DNA from: Chloroflexota bacterium
Lineage (GTDB): Bacteria; Chloroflexota; Anaerolineae; Anaerolineales; Villigracilaceae
Reading direction: 5' to 3'
DNA length: 64,000 nt
Assembly: GCA_016191845.1 (NCBI GenBank)
Contig: JACPVF010000003.1
Coordinates: 186,001-250,000 of the forward strand
Position numbers and translations under genes: made by a program. Positions 26,108 to 34,676 of the stretch are shown here, piece after piece (position 1 is the stretch's first letter; each line of letters opens with the position of its first letter). The notes beneath the pieces are model-generated. The model was not told the origin of the DNA. It worked only from the letters and a program-made list of their open reading frames with translations, and did not search any database.

Positions 26108-27208
26108 ATGAAATGGCAATGGAAACTTGGCCGCTTTGCTGGCATCGACGTGTATGTCCACGCCACCTTTCTCTTGCTGATCAGCTGGGTGGGAGTCAGC
26201 CACTGGCTCGAACATCAGAGTTGGGGTGAGGTCCTTAACGGCATCCTCTTCATCCTCGCGCTGTTCGCCTGTGTGGTGTTGCACGAATACGGCCACGCCC
26301 TCACCGCCCGCAAGTACGGCATCAAGACCCGCGACATCACCCTCTACCCCATCGGCGGGGTGGCCCGTCTGGAGCGCATGCCCGAGAAGCCGATCGAGGA
26401 ATTGTGGGTGGCGCTGATGGGACCCGCCGTCAACGTGGTCATCGCCGCGGGATTGTTCGCCTACCTCTTCCTGACCAATAGCCTGGTCCCGCTTAACCAG
26501 TTGACCGTCGCCTCGGGCAGCTTCCTTGAGCGCCTGATGACTGTCAACATTTCGCTGGTGCTGTTCAACCTGATCCCCGCTTTCCCCATGGACGGCGGAC
26601 GGGTGTTGCGCGCCATCCTCGCCATGCGCATGGACTACGTCCGCGCCACGCAAATTGCTGCCAGCATCGGTCAGGGCATGGCCTTCCTGCTGGGCTTCTG
26701 GGGTTTGTTCAACAATCCCTTCCTGCTCTTCATCGCCTTCTTCGTGTGGATCGGCGCATCGCAGGAAGCCAGCATGGTGCAGATGAAGAACTCCATCAGC
26801 GGCATCCCCGTCACCCGCGCCATGATGACCGACTTCCAGACCCTCAGCCCGCGTGACACATTGGCCCGCGTGGTGGGGTTGGTCCTGGCGGGCTCACAGC
26901 ACGACTTCCCCGTGGTGGACGGCGAGGGCCGTGTGATCGGCATCCTCGAACGGGACGCCTTCATCGCCGCCCTCTCGCATCAGGGTCAGTCCGCACCCGT
27001 GGTCGGCGTGATGCGCGGCAACCTTCCCGAGGTCGACTCATACGAGATGGTGGAGAGCGCGCTATTGCGCCTGCAAGAGTCGGGTGCCAAGGCCCTGCCC
27101 GTCACCCACCTGGGACGGCTGGTGGGCCTGATCACCGCCGAGAACATCACCGAGTTCCTGATGATCCGTTCGGCGCTGCGCACGGCGGGCGGCGTATACG
27201 GAATATGA
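26108..27208 (+). CDS. Site-2-type membrane metalloprotease with CBS pair (M50)
   Basis: An intramembrane zinc protease of 366 residues. The zinc motif HEYGH is at 59-63 and the third ligand is Asp162 in FPMDGGRVLRA. There are about six hydrophobic spans up to residue 225, then two CBS domains (about 235-360; MMTDFQTLSPRDTLARVV and VMRGNLPEVDSYEMVESALLRL). CBS pairs sense adenosine nucleotides in many proteins, including SpoIVFB-like proteases. The substrate, perhaps an anti-sigma factor or signal-peptide remnant, is not nearby. AAGGAG stands before the ATG. A terminator follows within a few bases. Confidence 0.93.
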   Translation: MKWQWKLGRFAGIDVYVHATFLLLISWVGVSHWLEHQSWGEVLNGILFILALFACVVLHEYGHALTARKYGIKTRDITLYPIGGVARLERMPEKPIEELWVALMGPAVNVVIAAGLFAYLFLTNSLVPLNQLTVASGSFLERLMTVNISLVLFNLIPAFPMDGGRVLRAILAMRMDYVRATQIAASIGQGMAFLLGFWGLFNNPFLLFIAFFVWIGASQEASMVQMKNSISGIPVTRAMMTDFQTLSPRDTLARVVGLVLAGSQHDFPVVDGEGRVIGILERDAFIAALSHQGQSAPVVGVMRGNLPEVDSYEMVESALLRLQESGAKALPVTHLGRLVGLITAENITEFLMIRSALRTAGGVYGI

Positions 27209-27210
27209 CC

Positions 27211-27241
27211 AAAAGGGTCCGCAGAACTTGCGGACCCTTTT
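27211..27241. terminator. Bidirectional terminator
   Basis: AAAAGGGTCCGCA / TGCGGACCCTTTT with loop GAACT; it serves the protease gene (plus) and the GH17-like gene (minus). Confidence 0.9.
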
Positions 27242-27274
27242 CATTACTTCGCCGCCATCCCCGGCAGCATTTTT

Positions 27275-28663
27275 CTACTCGAAGCGGATCACCAGGATCG
27301 GGCTCTCCGCCTGAAGCATGAAGTAGGAGCGCGACACATCCTTGTTCCCCGTACCCACCAGCCGCAGGCGGAACTGGGCCAGCCCGCCTGACTGGATGAC
27401 ACGCAAGGCGTCCGCGTTTACGTCGAGCACGTACCAGCCGTCACCGAGGAAGCGGCCCAGGGTTCCCGAGTTCGACTCACAGGTCAGGCTGGGAATCCGC
27501 GCGGGCTTCGTCCTGCACACATCCACCAACAGACGCTGACCGTTCTTCAACGGGTCGTAGCCCACCGTCCGCTCCACCTGAATCTTCAACTTGATCGAAG
27601 TGATCCGAGCATCCTCGGGCAAAGTCGACAGGTCGAACGAAAGCAAGGGTTGGTAGATCCGCCCATCGCGATCCCGCCCAAGCAGCGGATCGGCGGATTG
27701 GGCTGTAAATTGTCGCACGCCCATCAAGCTCCAGGCGGCCAGTTTGGGCGAGAGGTCCGCGCGGAAGAGACCCCAGTGCGGCTCGACCGAGGTGTAATCC
27801 TTCGAGGGTTGGTCGAACCCCTCGAAGTACGCAAAACGCACATCGGTTTTGGCCAGTTCGCGGTAATAGAAATCCTGATTGACCTCGGACAGACCCTTCG
27901 CGCCGTCGCTCGGCAGGCCGACCTCCTTGAAGAAAATGAATCGGTCGGTGCGCTGACCCAGGGCGGCGTATTGGTTCATCTCCCATTGCACCGCCGCCAG
28001 CGGATTCTTCGTCCAGTGCCAGTATGGATGTGCGATGGCAAAGACCCAGTCCCCCACCTTCAACAACTCGGAGCGACGATAGTAGGTATCGACATCCTCG
28101 GAAGTGGCCACAGGCTTGCCCGTCGCAGTACGCAAGGACGTGATGGCCGCGCACAGCTCGGTTAGCGTATAGCGGTCCCGTCGACCCGACAGGCCTTCGT
28201 TGCCGATGTTGTACCCCAGCACGATGGGCAGGTCAGCAGCGTCGAGCGCAGTGCGAAACTCCGCCTTGTTGGTGGGGCTCCACAAGCCGAGGATGATGCC
28301 CTTGTAACCGAGTTCCTGCGCGATGGTCAGGAACGGCTTGCCCATGACGCCCAGCGCGCCGTAGGTGATCAGCCCGTCGAAGCCGGCCCGTTTGAGCGCG
28401 GACAGATCGGCGTAGATGGCCTCCTCGCTGGGCTGGGACCCGTCGGCGCGGCTGGGCGAAGAATACGCCACCCAACGGATGCGGCTCACCTTCTGGACCC
28501 AGGCCTGGTCCACGGGCTGGCCACACTCGGCAGGGACCTCGTCCACGGGCAGCGGCCAGATGGCGGAAAGGGGTCCGCGCGAGGCGGCAGGCAGCAGGGT
28601 CAACCCCAGCAGGGCCAGGGTCAGCCCGAGTGATGAAATCATTTTGTGAAATCGATGCTTCAA
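27275..28663 (-). CDS. Secreted GH17-like beta-1,3-glucanase-type protein
   Basis: An exported protein of about 462 residues. A signal peptide with basic head (LKHRFHK) and hydrophobic core is followed by a TIM-barrel-like domain resembling GH17 / COG5309 exo-beta-1,3-glucanases. The putative acid/base Glu lies in YNIGNEGL and the nucleophile Glu in FFKEVGLPS. A C-terminal beta domain (about 330-462, LSFDLSTLPEDARITSIKLKIQ) resembles DNRLRE-type carbohydrate-associated domains. Start choice: TTG at 28663 has AAAGG eight bases upstream and keeps the basic head; GTG at 28672 and ATG at 28642 are alternatives. It could act on fungal or algal beta-glucan or on the cell's own polysaccharide. Confidence 0.75.
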   Translation of the reverse strand: MKHRFHKMISSLGLTLALLGLTLLPAASRGPLSAIWPLPVDEVPAECGQPVDQAWVQKVSRIRWVAYSSPSRADGSQPSEEAIYADLSALKRAGFDGLITYGALGVMGKPFLTIAQELGYKGIILGLWSPTNKAEFRTALDAADLPIVLGYNIGNEGLSGRRDRYTLTELCAAITSLRTATGKPVATSEDVDTYYRRSELLKVGDWVFAIAHPYWHWTKNPLAAVQWEMNQYAALGQRTDRFIFFKEVGLPSDGAKGLSEVNQDFYYRELAKTDVRFAYFEGFDQPSKDYTSVEPHWGLFRADLSPKLAAWSLMGVRQFTAQSADPLLGRDRDGRIYQPLLSFDLSTLPEDARITSIKLKIQVERTVGYDPLKNGQRLLVDVCRTKPARIPSLTCESNSGTLGRFLGDGWYVLDVNADALRVIQSGGLAQFRLRLVGTGNKDVSRSYFMLQAESPILVIRFE

Positions 28664-28761
28664 CCTGACCACCTTTCGATTGCTTGAGGGACGTATCCCC
28701 AGAATATATCAAGCCGATGGACTTTGCAAGCCGAAATGAGAAATTTCTTATCCAATAGCGA

Positions 28762-28790
28762 TTGACACGGCCCGACGCATTCTGTATACT
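28762..28790 (+). promoter_or_regulatory. Consensus sigma-70-type promoter of the dedA operon
   Basis: TTGACA, a 17-base spacer and TATACT. Transcription should start near 28797, just at the riboswitch. Confidence 0.85.
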
Positions 28791-28796
28791 GCGGCC

Positions 28797-28889
28797 ACTC
28801 CGATGGGGAGTAGCCGCCCGCTTGCGGGATGTGCAGTCGTCAATACGGAATTCGTTCCCGGCTGTTCAGCAAAAGGCAAGACCATCGCC
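28797..28889 (+). ncRNA. yybP-ykoY (Mn2+) riboswitch aptamer
   Basis: The leader carries the two conserved internal-loop strands of the yybP-ykoY motif: GGGGAGTAGCC at 28805-28815 and CGTCAATACGG at 28838-28848, followed by a CCGGCTGTTCAGCAAAAGGC-like 3' part. CGATGG (28801-28806) can pair with CCATCG (28882-28887) as P1. The same CCATCG is needed for the 5' arm of the terminator just downstream, so the two folds exclude each other. This family binds Mn2+ and generally turns expression on. Genes downstream (DedA, P2-type ATPase) match its known regulon. Confidence 0.87.
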
Positions 28890-28911
28890 AATTTTGGCGG
28901 TGGTCTTTTTT
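28878..28911 (+). terminator. Riboswitch-controlled terminator
   Basis: AAGACCATCGCC / GGCGGTGGTCTT with loop AATTTT, then a T-run. It shares CCATCG with aptamer helix P1, so metal binding should prevent its formation. Confidence 0.87.
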
Positions 28912-28941
28912 ATTTCCGCCCACCACGTTAGAGGAGCAATC

Positions 28942-29610
28942 ATGTTCGACCAAATCGAAACCTTTGTGCTTTCCACCCTGCAAACCATCTTCGACCAATT
29001 TGGCTGGGCGGGCGTATTCGGCTTGATGGCCTTCGAGAACGCCACAGGCATCACCCCCAGCGAGATCATCCTGGCCTTTGCAGGCTGGATGCTGATCGAG
29101 CGGCACGGCATCCACCCGGGCTACATCCTGCTTGGCGGCCTGTACGCGGGACTGGGCAGCGCGTTGGGCGCTTCCATCACCTACTGGGTGGCGCGGATGG
29201 GCGGCCGCCCCGTGATCGATAAGTTCGCAGGCTGGTTCCGCCTCGACGCGAGTCACATCGCCCACGCCGAAGAACAGGTCCACAAATTCGGACTGGGAAC
29301 CATCTTGATCGGCAGGCTCATCCCGGGCGTCCGTACCCTGATCAGCATCCCCGCGGGACTGGCGCGCATCCCTTTCCCCAAATTTCTCGCGGCCACCTTT
29401 GTCGGGACCTACGTCTGGTGTACACTATTGATTGGGGTCGGCTATCTGCTTGGGCGTGAGTGGATGCTGATCAGCCATTATCTCAAGCAATTCCTGCCCT
29501 TCATTTTGGCAGGCGGTGCGCTGGTCATGCTGGCATACGCATTGTTTATCTATCGCGCACAGGTCGCGGCCTTCTTGAGTGGTCCGCGCAAGGAAATGGA
29601 TGTGGAGTAA
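28942..29610 (+). CDS. DedA family membrane protein
   Basis: A 222-residue polytopic membrane protein of the DedA/SNARE-associated family. The conserved stretch is present: ENATGITPSEIIL near residue 33, GSALGASITYWVARMGGRP near 73-91, and the signature GRLIPGVRTLISIPAGLARIPFPKF near 127-150, including the Arg residues needed for function in relatives. DedA proteins move or flip lipid carriers such as C55-P and affect the proton gradient and drug tolerance. GAGGAG lies seven bases before the ATG. It is the first gene after the Mn2+ riboswitch and one base before the ATPase gene, so both should be induced by Mn2+. Confidence 0.93.
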   Translation: MFDQIETFVLSTLQTIFDQFGWAGVFGLMAFENATGITPSEIILAFAGWMLIERHGIHPGYILLGGLYAGLGSALGASITYWVARMGGRPVIDKFAGWFRLDASHIAHAEEQVHKFGLGTILIGRLIPGVRTLISIPAGLARIPFPKFLAATFVGTYVWCTLLIGVGYLLGREWMLISHYLKQFLPFILAGGALVMLAYALFIYRAQVAAFLSGPRKEMDVE

Positions 29611-29611
29611 C

Positions 29612-32329
29612 ATGAACTGGCATTTGATACGTGTCGATGAAAGCCTGAAAGAGCTGGCCTCGGATCAGGCGGTGGGATTGACCCAGGCTGAGGCCGCTGC
29701 GCGGCTGGAAAAATATGGCCGCAATGAGCTTGTTGAAAAAGGCAGCCGCACCCCGCTGAAAATTTTCTGGGAGCAGATCACCGCCACGATGGTGCTGATC
29801 CTGATCGCCGCTGCTGTGGTGGCGGGCCTGCTGGGTGACACAAAGAACACCATCGCAATTGCGGCCATCGTGCTGTTATATGCAATCCTGGGATTCATTC
29901 AGGAATACCGCGCGGAGCAGGCCATCGCCGCGCTGAAGAAGTTATCGGTGCCCGAGGTGCGCGTCATCCGCGACGGGAAGCTGACTCCGCTATCGGCGCG
30001 GGACCTCGTCCCAGGTGACATCCTGCAACTGGAAGCGGGCAACGTCCTGCCCGCGGACCTACGCCTGCTCGAAGCGGTCAACTTGCGTATTCAGGAAGCC
30101 GCGCTGACAGGCGAATCCGAACCCGTCGAAAAGCAGAGCGCCACCCTCTCTGGCGACCCTTCGCCAAGCTCAGGGCAGGTGCTCCCCCTCGGCGACCGCC
30201 GCAACATGGGCTACATGGGCACGATCGTCACCCAGGGGCGCGGACTGGCACTGGTCGTCGCCACCGGTATGCAGACCGAGCTGGGCAAGATCGCGGACCT
30301 GATCCAGCAGAGCGATGCGGGTCAGACTCCGCTGCAAAAACGGCTCGACACGCTCGGCAAGAATCTGGCTGTTGCGGGCGTGGTCATCGCGATCTTCATC
30401 GCGGTGTTGGGATTGCTGCGCGGCGACGAACTGCGTCACATGCTGCTGACGGCCGTCAGCGTGGCAGTGGCTATCGTGCCCGAGGGTCTGCCCGCCGTGG
30501 TGACCATCACCCTGGCGCTGGGCGCACAGCGCATGCTCAAACAGAACTCACTCATCCGCAAGCTGCCCGCCGTGGAGACGCTCGGCTCGGTGACGGTCAT
30601 CTGCTCGGACAAGACGGGCACCCTCACCGAGAACCGCATGACCGTGGTGGTGCTGGATGTGGCTGACCACGCCCTCGACCTGACCGAGGAGATGGACCGC
30701 AGCGGTTCCTTCGTGGCGACCAAAGGACTGGGCGTGCCCGCCCAGTCGGCGCTCTCGCTGACCGCCATCGGCGGCGCGCTGTGCAACGACGCCCGCCTGG
30801 TGGACGAAGGCGATGACCGCTTCCACACCCTGGGTGACCCGACCGAAGGCGCGCTGGTGGCGGCTGCCGCCCGCATGGGCTACTGGAAGTCCGCATTGGA
30901 CACGTCCTTCCCACGCGCGGCGGAACTCCCCTTCGACTCGGACCGCAAACGCATGACCACCGTCCACCACCTCGGGCAGTACGACCCGACGGTGCTGGCG
31001 GGGCTGGAGATCGGCTCCCATCGTTACATCGCCTTCACCAAGGGCAGCGTAGATGGCCTGCTCGGCCTGTCGAGCCAGGTCTGGGCGGAGGGAAAAGCTG
31101 TTCCCATGGATGCAGGCTGGAGGTCCAGGATCGAGACCGCCAACGAACGACTGGCCAAGAAAGGGATGCGCGTCCTGGGGGTAGCCTTCCGCCTGCTGGA
31201 TGAAGTCCCCGAAATCCTCCAGACCGATCTCGAACAGAACCTGACCTTCGTGGGCCTGTTCGGCATGATCGACCCGCCGCGCGAGGAGGTGCGCGACGCG
31301 GTGGCCGTGACCAAAGCGGCGGGCATCCGCACGGTGATGATCACGGGCGACCATCCGCTGACGGCGGCAGAGATCGCGCGTCAGCTGGGCATCGCCGAGA
31401 TGGGCCGCGTGCTGACAGGCGCCGAACTCGAGGCGCTGTCCTTCGAGGAGTTGAAGGCCGTGGTCGAGGACGTGCAGGTGTTTGCACGCGTCTCGCCCGA
31501 GCACAAATTGAAGATCGTGCAGGCTTTGCAGGAACGCGGGCACATCGTCTCGATGACAGGCGACGGCGTGAACGATGCCCCTGCCCTCAAGCGCGCCGAC
31601 ATCGGCGTGGCGATGGGCATCACAGGCACCGACGTCTCGAAGGAGGCCGCCGACATGGTGCTGCTGGACGACAACTTTGCGACCATCGTCAGCGCGGTCA
31701 AAGAGGGGCGCGTCATCTACGACAACATCCGCAAGTTCGTGCGCTTCAGCGTGGCGGGCAATATCGGCAAGGTGCTGGTCATGCTGCTGGCGCCGTTTCT
31801 CGGCAAGCCGATCCCGCTGCTGCCTCTGCAACTGCTATGGCTCAACCTGCTGACCGACGGCTTGCTCGGCTTGGGCATGGGCGTGGAGAACGCCGAAAGC
31901 GACACGATGAAACGTCCGCCCTATTCGCCGAAGGAAGGTGTGTTCTCGCGCGGCGCGGGCGTGCAGGTGCTCTGGGTGGGGGTGCTGATCGGCGGACTGG
32001 CGCTGGCGCTCGGCTCCTGGTATTACTTCCGCGGCCTCGAGCAGTGGCAGACGATGGTCTTCACCTTCCTGGCCTTCGCGCAGGTCTTCCAGGCGCTGGC
32101 CTCGCGCTCCTCGAAGGACTCCTTCCTCAAGTTGCGGCTGATGAGCAATCCGCTGCTGGCGGGCATGTCCGCGCTGGTGGTGATCCTGCAATTGAATGTG
32201 CTGTATGTCCCCTTCCTGGCCGAGTTCTTCGGCGTGGTTCCGCTCAGCCTGTGTGACCTGTCGATTGCGATCACGGCCGGGATGGTGGTGCTGGTGGCGA
32301 TGGAGTTGGAGAAGAAATTGAAGAAGTAA
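29612..32329 (+). CDS. P2-type cation-transporting ATPase (Ca2+/Mn2+ efflux class)
   Basis: A 905-residue P-type ATPase. It has TGES in the actuator domain, PEGLP in helix M4, phosphorylated Asp333 in [10 protein letters not shown], the nucleotide-domain KGSVDGLL and the hinge [13 protein letters not shown]-terminal cation-ATPase domain ([19 protein letters not shown]) follows. Family context is PacL/SERCA-like. Position behind an Mn2+ riboswitch makes Mn2+ export the best guess, as for YoaB of Lactococcus; Ca2+ is the alternative. Oddity: the loop after GESEPVEKQ holds an extra Ser/Pro-rich stretch ([11 protein letters not shown]) encoded by a REP-like sequence. It starts one base after dedA. 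Confidence 0.93.
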   Translation: MNWHLIRVDESLKELASDQAVGLTQAEAAARLEKYGRNELVEKGSRTPLKIFWEQITATMVLILIAAAVVAGLLGDTKNTIAIAAIVLLYAILGFIQEYRAEQAIAALKKLSVPEVRVIRDGKLTPLSARDLVPGDILQLEAGNVLPADLRLLEAVNLRIQEAALTGESEPVEKQSATLSGDPSPSSGQVLPLGDRRNMGYMGTIVTQGRGLALVVATGMQTELGKIADLIQQSDAGQTPLQKRLDTLGKNLAVAGVVIAIFIAVLGLLRGDELRHMLLTAVSVAVAIVPEGLPAVVTITLALGAQRMLKQNSLIRKLPAVETLGSVTVICSDKTGTLTENRMTVVVLDVADHALDLTEEMDRSGSFVATKGLGVPAQSALSLTAIGGALCNDARLVDEGDDRFHTLGDPTEGALVAAAARMGYWKSALDTSFPRAAELPFDSDRKRMTTVHHLGQYDPTVLAGLEIGSHRYIAFTKGSVDGLLGLSSQVWAEGKAVPMDAGWRSRIETANERLAKKGMRVLGVAFRLLDEVPEILQTDLEQNLTFVGLFGMIDPPREEVRDAVAVTKAAGIRTVMITGDHPLTAAEIARQLGIAEMGRVLTGAELEALSFEELKAVVEDVQVFARVSPEHKLKIVQALQERGHIVSMTGDGVNDAPALKRADIGVAMGITGTDVSKEAADMVLLDDNFATIVSAVKEGRVIYDNIRKFVRFSVAGNIGKVLVMLLAPFLGKPIPLLPLQLLWLNLLTDGLLGLGMGVENAESDTMKRPPYSPKEGVFSRGAGVQVLWVGVLIGGLALALGSWYYFRGLEQWQTMVFTFLAFAQVFQALASRSSKDSFLKLRLMSNPLLAGMSALVVILQLNVLYVPFLAEFFGVVPLSLCDLSIAITAGMVVLVAMELEKKLKK
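30157..30175 (+). repeat. REP-like imperfect palindrome inside the ATPase gene
   Basis: CCCTTCGCCAAGCTCAGGG is close to the dispersed element CCCTTCGACAAGCTCAGGG that I associate with many Chloroflexota and other genomes. It is read in frame as part of DPSPSSGQ, where family members normally have a shorter loop. This is the only copy I saw in the window. Confidence 0.5.
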
Positions 32330-32330
32330 G

Positions 32331-32368
32331 AACAAAGAGGCCCGCCTGTACAGGCGGGCCTCTTTGTT
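32331..32368. terminator. Perfect 38-base palindrome terminator after the ATPase gene
   Basis: AACAAAGAGGCCCGCCTG followed by TACAGGCGGGCCTCTTTGTT forms a perfect inverted repeat; the T-rich arm end allows termination. It also bounds the decayed dehydrogenase fragment on the minus strand. Confidence 0.85.
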
Positions 32369-32505
32369 ACATTGCCTTTTCCAGAATCTCCAACAACTCC
32401 CCCCTCCGTCAACTGAATCGGATTGCCTTTGGTGCTGCTGGCCTGCATGGATTTTTCCACGGCTTCGGGGAAGTGCTTGCGCCTCAGCGGTTTAAGTTCG
32501 CTTAT
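32367..32505 (-). pseudogene. 3' remnant of an iron-containing alcohol dehydrogenase gene
   Basis: The minus strand encodes about 45 residues (LRRKHFPEAVEKSMQASST, then KGNPIQLTEG) that resemble the extreme C-terminus of group III Fe-dependent alcohol dehydrogenases. A run of six G (plus-strand C at 32399-32404) shifts the frame. Deleting one G restores LTEGELLEILEKAM and a stop at 32367-32369. The catalytic body is missing and the upstream boundary is the stop of the LysE-like gene. It looks like the tail of a deleted gene. The family assignment rests on a short stretch. Confidence 0.5.
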
Positions 32506-33113
32506 CCCACAGCCCCCAGCCATAACTGATATACGCCAAAACAAAACAACGCCACTGTCGAAACACCCAACAACATGCGGTTGACCCTGGGCCCAAAGCG
32601 TTGCGCCGTGCCAAAGGCAAGGATGATCGCCATGAAGCTGAGCACAAGCACAATGTAAAATCCAGCCAGAAAGCCGATCCCGTTGAACGGAGTCTCGCGC
32701 CAGCCGCGCAACAGGATCGGCCCCGTCACTAGGGTCCAGTAAATGTACGGGTTGGGATTGAGCACGTTCATCAGCGCAGACTTGAGCACACTCTGCGGAG
32801 TTCCAGAATCAGGCTCGGGCACGGACGGGCTGAAGTCTCGCCAGGCTTTGTAGGCGCCAAAGGCCAGGTACAGGATGAAGAGTCCGCCTGCGAGATAGAG
32901 GAAGCGCTGCATCCAGACAGGGACCTGACTCAGCACGAACAGGCACAGCAGGATGATCGGCCCGTCGCTGATCAACGGCCCGAAGGCGGCGGGCAGGGTC
33001 CGCTGCCAGCCTTTGAGCAAGGTCTGGGATACGAGATAGGTCTGGAATGGCCCAGGCTGGGCGGCAGCCGCCAGGCCGAATCCGATTCCTTGGATCAAAT
33101 AACTGAACAACAT
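32502..33113 (-). CDS. LysE/RhtB family exporter
   Basis: A 203-residue membrane protein with about six spans and the family opening FGLAAAAQPGPFQTYLV, where the Gly-Pro pair after the first helix is the LysE hallmark. The central loop (YKAWRDFSPSVPEPDSG) is soluble. The block LMNVLNPNPYIYWTLV matches the conserved N-P-K/N-P motif before helix 4. It probably exports amino acids or a related metabolite; substrate unknown. ATG at 33113 is preferred over an in-frame start at 33155 since a -10 box lies six bases upstream. Confidence 0.85.
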   Translation of the reverse strand: MLFSYLIQGIGFGLAAAAQPGPFQTYLVSQTLLKGWQRTLPAAFGPLISDGPIILLCLFVLSQVPVWMQRFLYLAGGLFILYLAFGAYKAWRDFSPSVPEPDSGTPQSVLKSALMNVLNPNPYIYWTLVTGPILLRGWRETPFNGIGFLAGFYIVLVLSFMAIILAFGTAQRFGPRVNRMLLGVSTVALFCFGVYQLWLGAVG

Positions 33114-33119
33114 GAGGCT

Positions 33120-33125
33120 ATTGTA
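33120..33125 (-). promoter_or_regulatory. -10-like TACAAT for the LysE-type gene, leaderless spacing
   Basis: On the minus strand TACAAT ends six bases before the ATG at 33113; no Shine-Dalgarno sequence is present and no clear -35 is seen. Confidence 0.45.
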
Positions 33126-33195
33126 TCCAATTTTTATTTCCCCCTTGACTCTCACGCAACGTGATACTTTAGACTATGTCCGAAAGGACTCAGAA

Positions 33196-34098
33196 ATGAA
33201 CATTGAATGGATCCCCACCAACCAGTATTATCGTCGCATCCTGGCCGCCCCCGCCGAGGAGCGCCAACAGCTTTATGTCGAGTTATTCATCCAGCCCTGG
33301 AAGGCGATGATGGACATGACGTCAGGCTTCATGAATCCGCAAGCCAGGGATGATCCGCTGGCGGGTGCCCGCGCCTGGTCCTGGTTACTCCCCGACCAGG
33401 CCGAGCAGATCGAATCTCTGCTACAAAAAATGGAAAAGGCCAACGCGTGGACCCGCGCCGAAGATGCGCTGCACAAAGCCGCCGCTCAGTTCGAGCCGTT
33501 CGCACAGCGCATCCCGTTCGACGCGCTGACAGGCTGGCTGGTGCTGGGTGACGCGGCACACTCCAACCCGTTCGAGCGCGGATACACGGGCGCCACCGAT
33601 TGGATGCAGCCGCGCCTCATCGGTCAATTCTGGGAGCCGAACGCCGACAATCTATCGCGATTAGGCGGGCTGTTTGCGCACGAGATGCATCACCTGATCC
33701 GCAACCGCATCTTTCCCTGGGACATGAGAAAGATCACCGTGGCCGATTACATCGTGGTGGAAGGCACCGCCGAGTCGTTCGCGACCTCGCTGTTTGGCGC
33801 CGATACCGTGGGCTTCTTCGTCTCGGATGTTGGCCCCGCCGACCTCGAAACCGCGCGGACTTTGATCGCGCAAGGGTTGGATAAAACGGGTTTCGACGTC
33901 ATCCGCGGCTATCTCTTTGGCGATGCGCTGGCCGAACGGGCAAGGTTCACACCTGTGGGCGGCATGCCCACCTACGGCGGCTATGCGGTCGGTTACCATG
34001 TGGTGCAGACCTTCATGGAACGGACAGGCCTCTCCATCGAAGAGACCACCTTCCTGCCTGCCAGCGAGATCGTGGAAAGATCTGGGTATTTTGCATAA
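33196..34098 (+). CDS. DUF2268-like putative zinc protease
   Basis: A 300-residue soluble protein. HEMHH at 162-166 gives a gluzincin HExxH motif, preceded by LGGLFA. A downstream VEGTAESFATSLFG supplies a Glu that could be the third zinc ligand. This pattern, plus a long helical N-terminal half, matches DUF2268 proteins (predicted Zn-dependent proteases, YjaZ-like). No signal peptide is seen. AAAGGA precedes the ATG at seven bases; in-frame sequence upstream of 33196 reaches into the divergent promoter region and is not used. The substrate is unknown. Confidence 0.75.
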   Translation: MNIEWIPTNQYYRRILAAPAEERQQLYVELFIQPWKAMMDMTSGFMNPQARDDPLAGARAWSWLLPDQAEQIESLLQKMEKANAWTRAEDALHKAAAQFEPFAQRIPFDALTGWLVLGDAAHSNPFERGYTGATDWMQPRLIGQFWEPNADNLSRLGGLFAHEMHHLIRNRIFPWDMRKITVADYIVVEGTAESFATSLFGADTVGFFVSDVGPADLETARTLIAQGLDKTGFDVIRGYLFGDALAERARFTPVGGMPTYGGYAVGYHVVQTFMERTGLSIEETTFLPASEIVERSGYFA

Positions 34099-34133
34099 AA
34101 GAAACCGCCACCTCAGGGTGGCGGTTTCTTTCT
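34098..34133. terminator. Bidirectional terminator
   Basis: AAAGAAACCGCCACC / GGTGGCGGTTTCTTT with loop TCAG, between the metalloprotease gene and the minus-strand PNPOx-like gene. Confidence 0.9.
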
Positions 34134-34178
34134 AAACCTTGGGCTGGTCCGCGTTACGGTGGACATGCAACGAACATG

Positions 34179-34676
34179 CTATTCCATGCTCAACACGAAC
34201 TTGGTCGGGTTCTCGAAGAACTTGGTCCAAGCCAGGCAGTGACGCGGGGTAAAGACATACAACCCGCCCTCATCCCATTGCGTAGGTTCGGGGCTGTACC
34301 CTTCACTCGCATACTTGGCGCGATATGCTTCCGCCAAACGGAGGGCGAACTCGGGAGCAGGTTTGCCTGCAGGCCGTGAAGTGCCGTCCATGATGACCAC
34401 ATCATTGCCGCTCTCGAGGTGCAGGCTGACGTTCGGATTCGCCTCCAGATTGCGGGCATGACGGGTCTCAGGGCTGCCATCGTAATAGAACTTTCCGTCC
34501 AGATACACACCCCAACGCGGGATGACATGCGGGCGTCCATCGGGGCGCACCGAGCACAACCAGTAATTGATCGACTCGCGCAAGCGCTGCTCAATGTATT
34601 CCCATGAGACTTCCGAAATAGGGTTATCTACATAGCCCCTGGGGAGGGTCGGACGAGTGGCTTTAGGGTTGCTCAT
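34179..34676 (-). CDS. Pyridoxamine 5'-phosphate oxidase-like split-barrel protein
   Basis: A 165-residue flavin-type split-barrel protein. SVRPDGRPHVIPRWGVYLDGKFYYDGS is the typical strand pair of the PNPOx/F420-dependent class, followed by ARNLEANPNVSLHLESG. The cofactor (FMN or F420) and substrate cannot be decided here. The start overlaps the end of the pabBC gene by four bases, so it is translationally coupled to it. True PdxH is longer and carries a C-terminal dimerisation region that is absent, so PLP synthesis is unlikely. Confidence 0.85.
   Translation of the reverse strand: MSNPKATRPTLPRGYVDNPISEVSWEYIEQRLRESINYWLCSVRPDGRPHVIPRWGVYLDGKFYYDGSPETRHARNLEANPNVSLHLESGNDVVIMDGTSRPAGKPAPEFALRLAEAYRAKYASEGYSPEPTQWDEGGLYVFTPRHCLAWTKFFENPTKFVLSME

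Noticed and set aside
33145-33175. TTGACT with TAGACT as promoter of the DUF2268-like gene
   Set aside because: The spacing is 19 bases and alternatives overlap; too weak to list as a feature.
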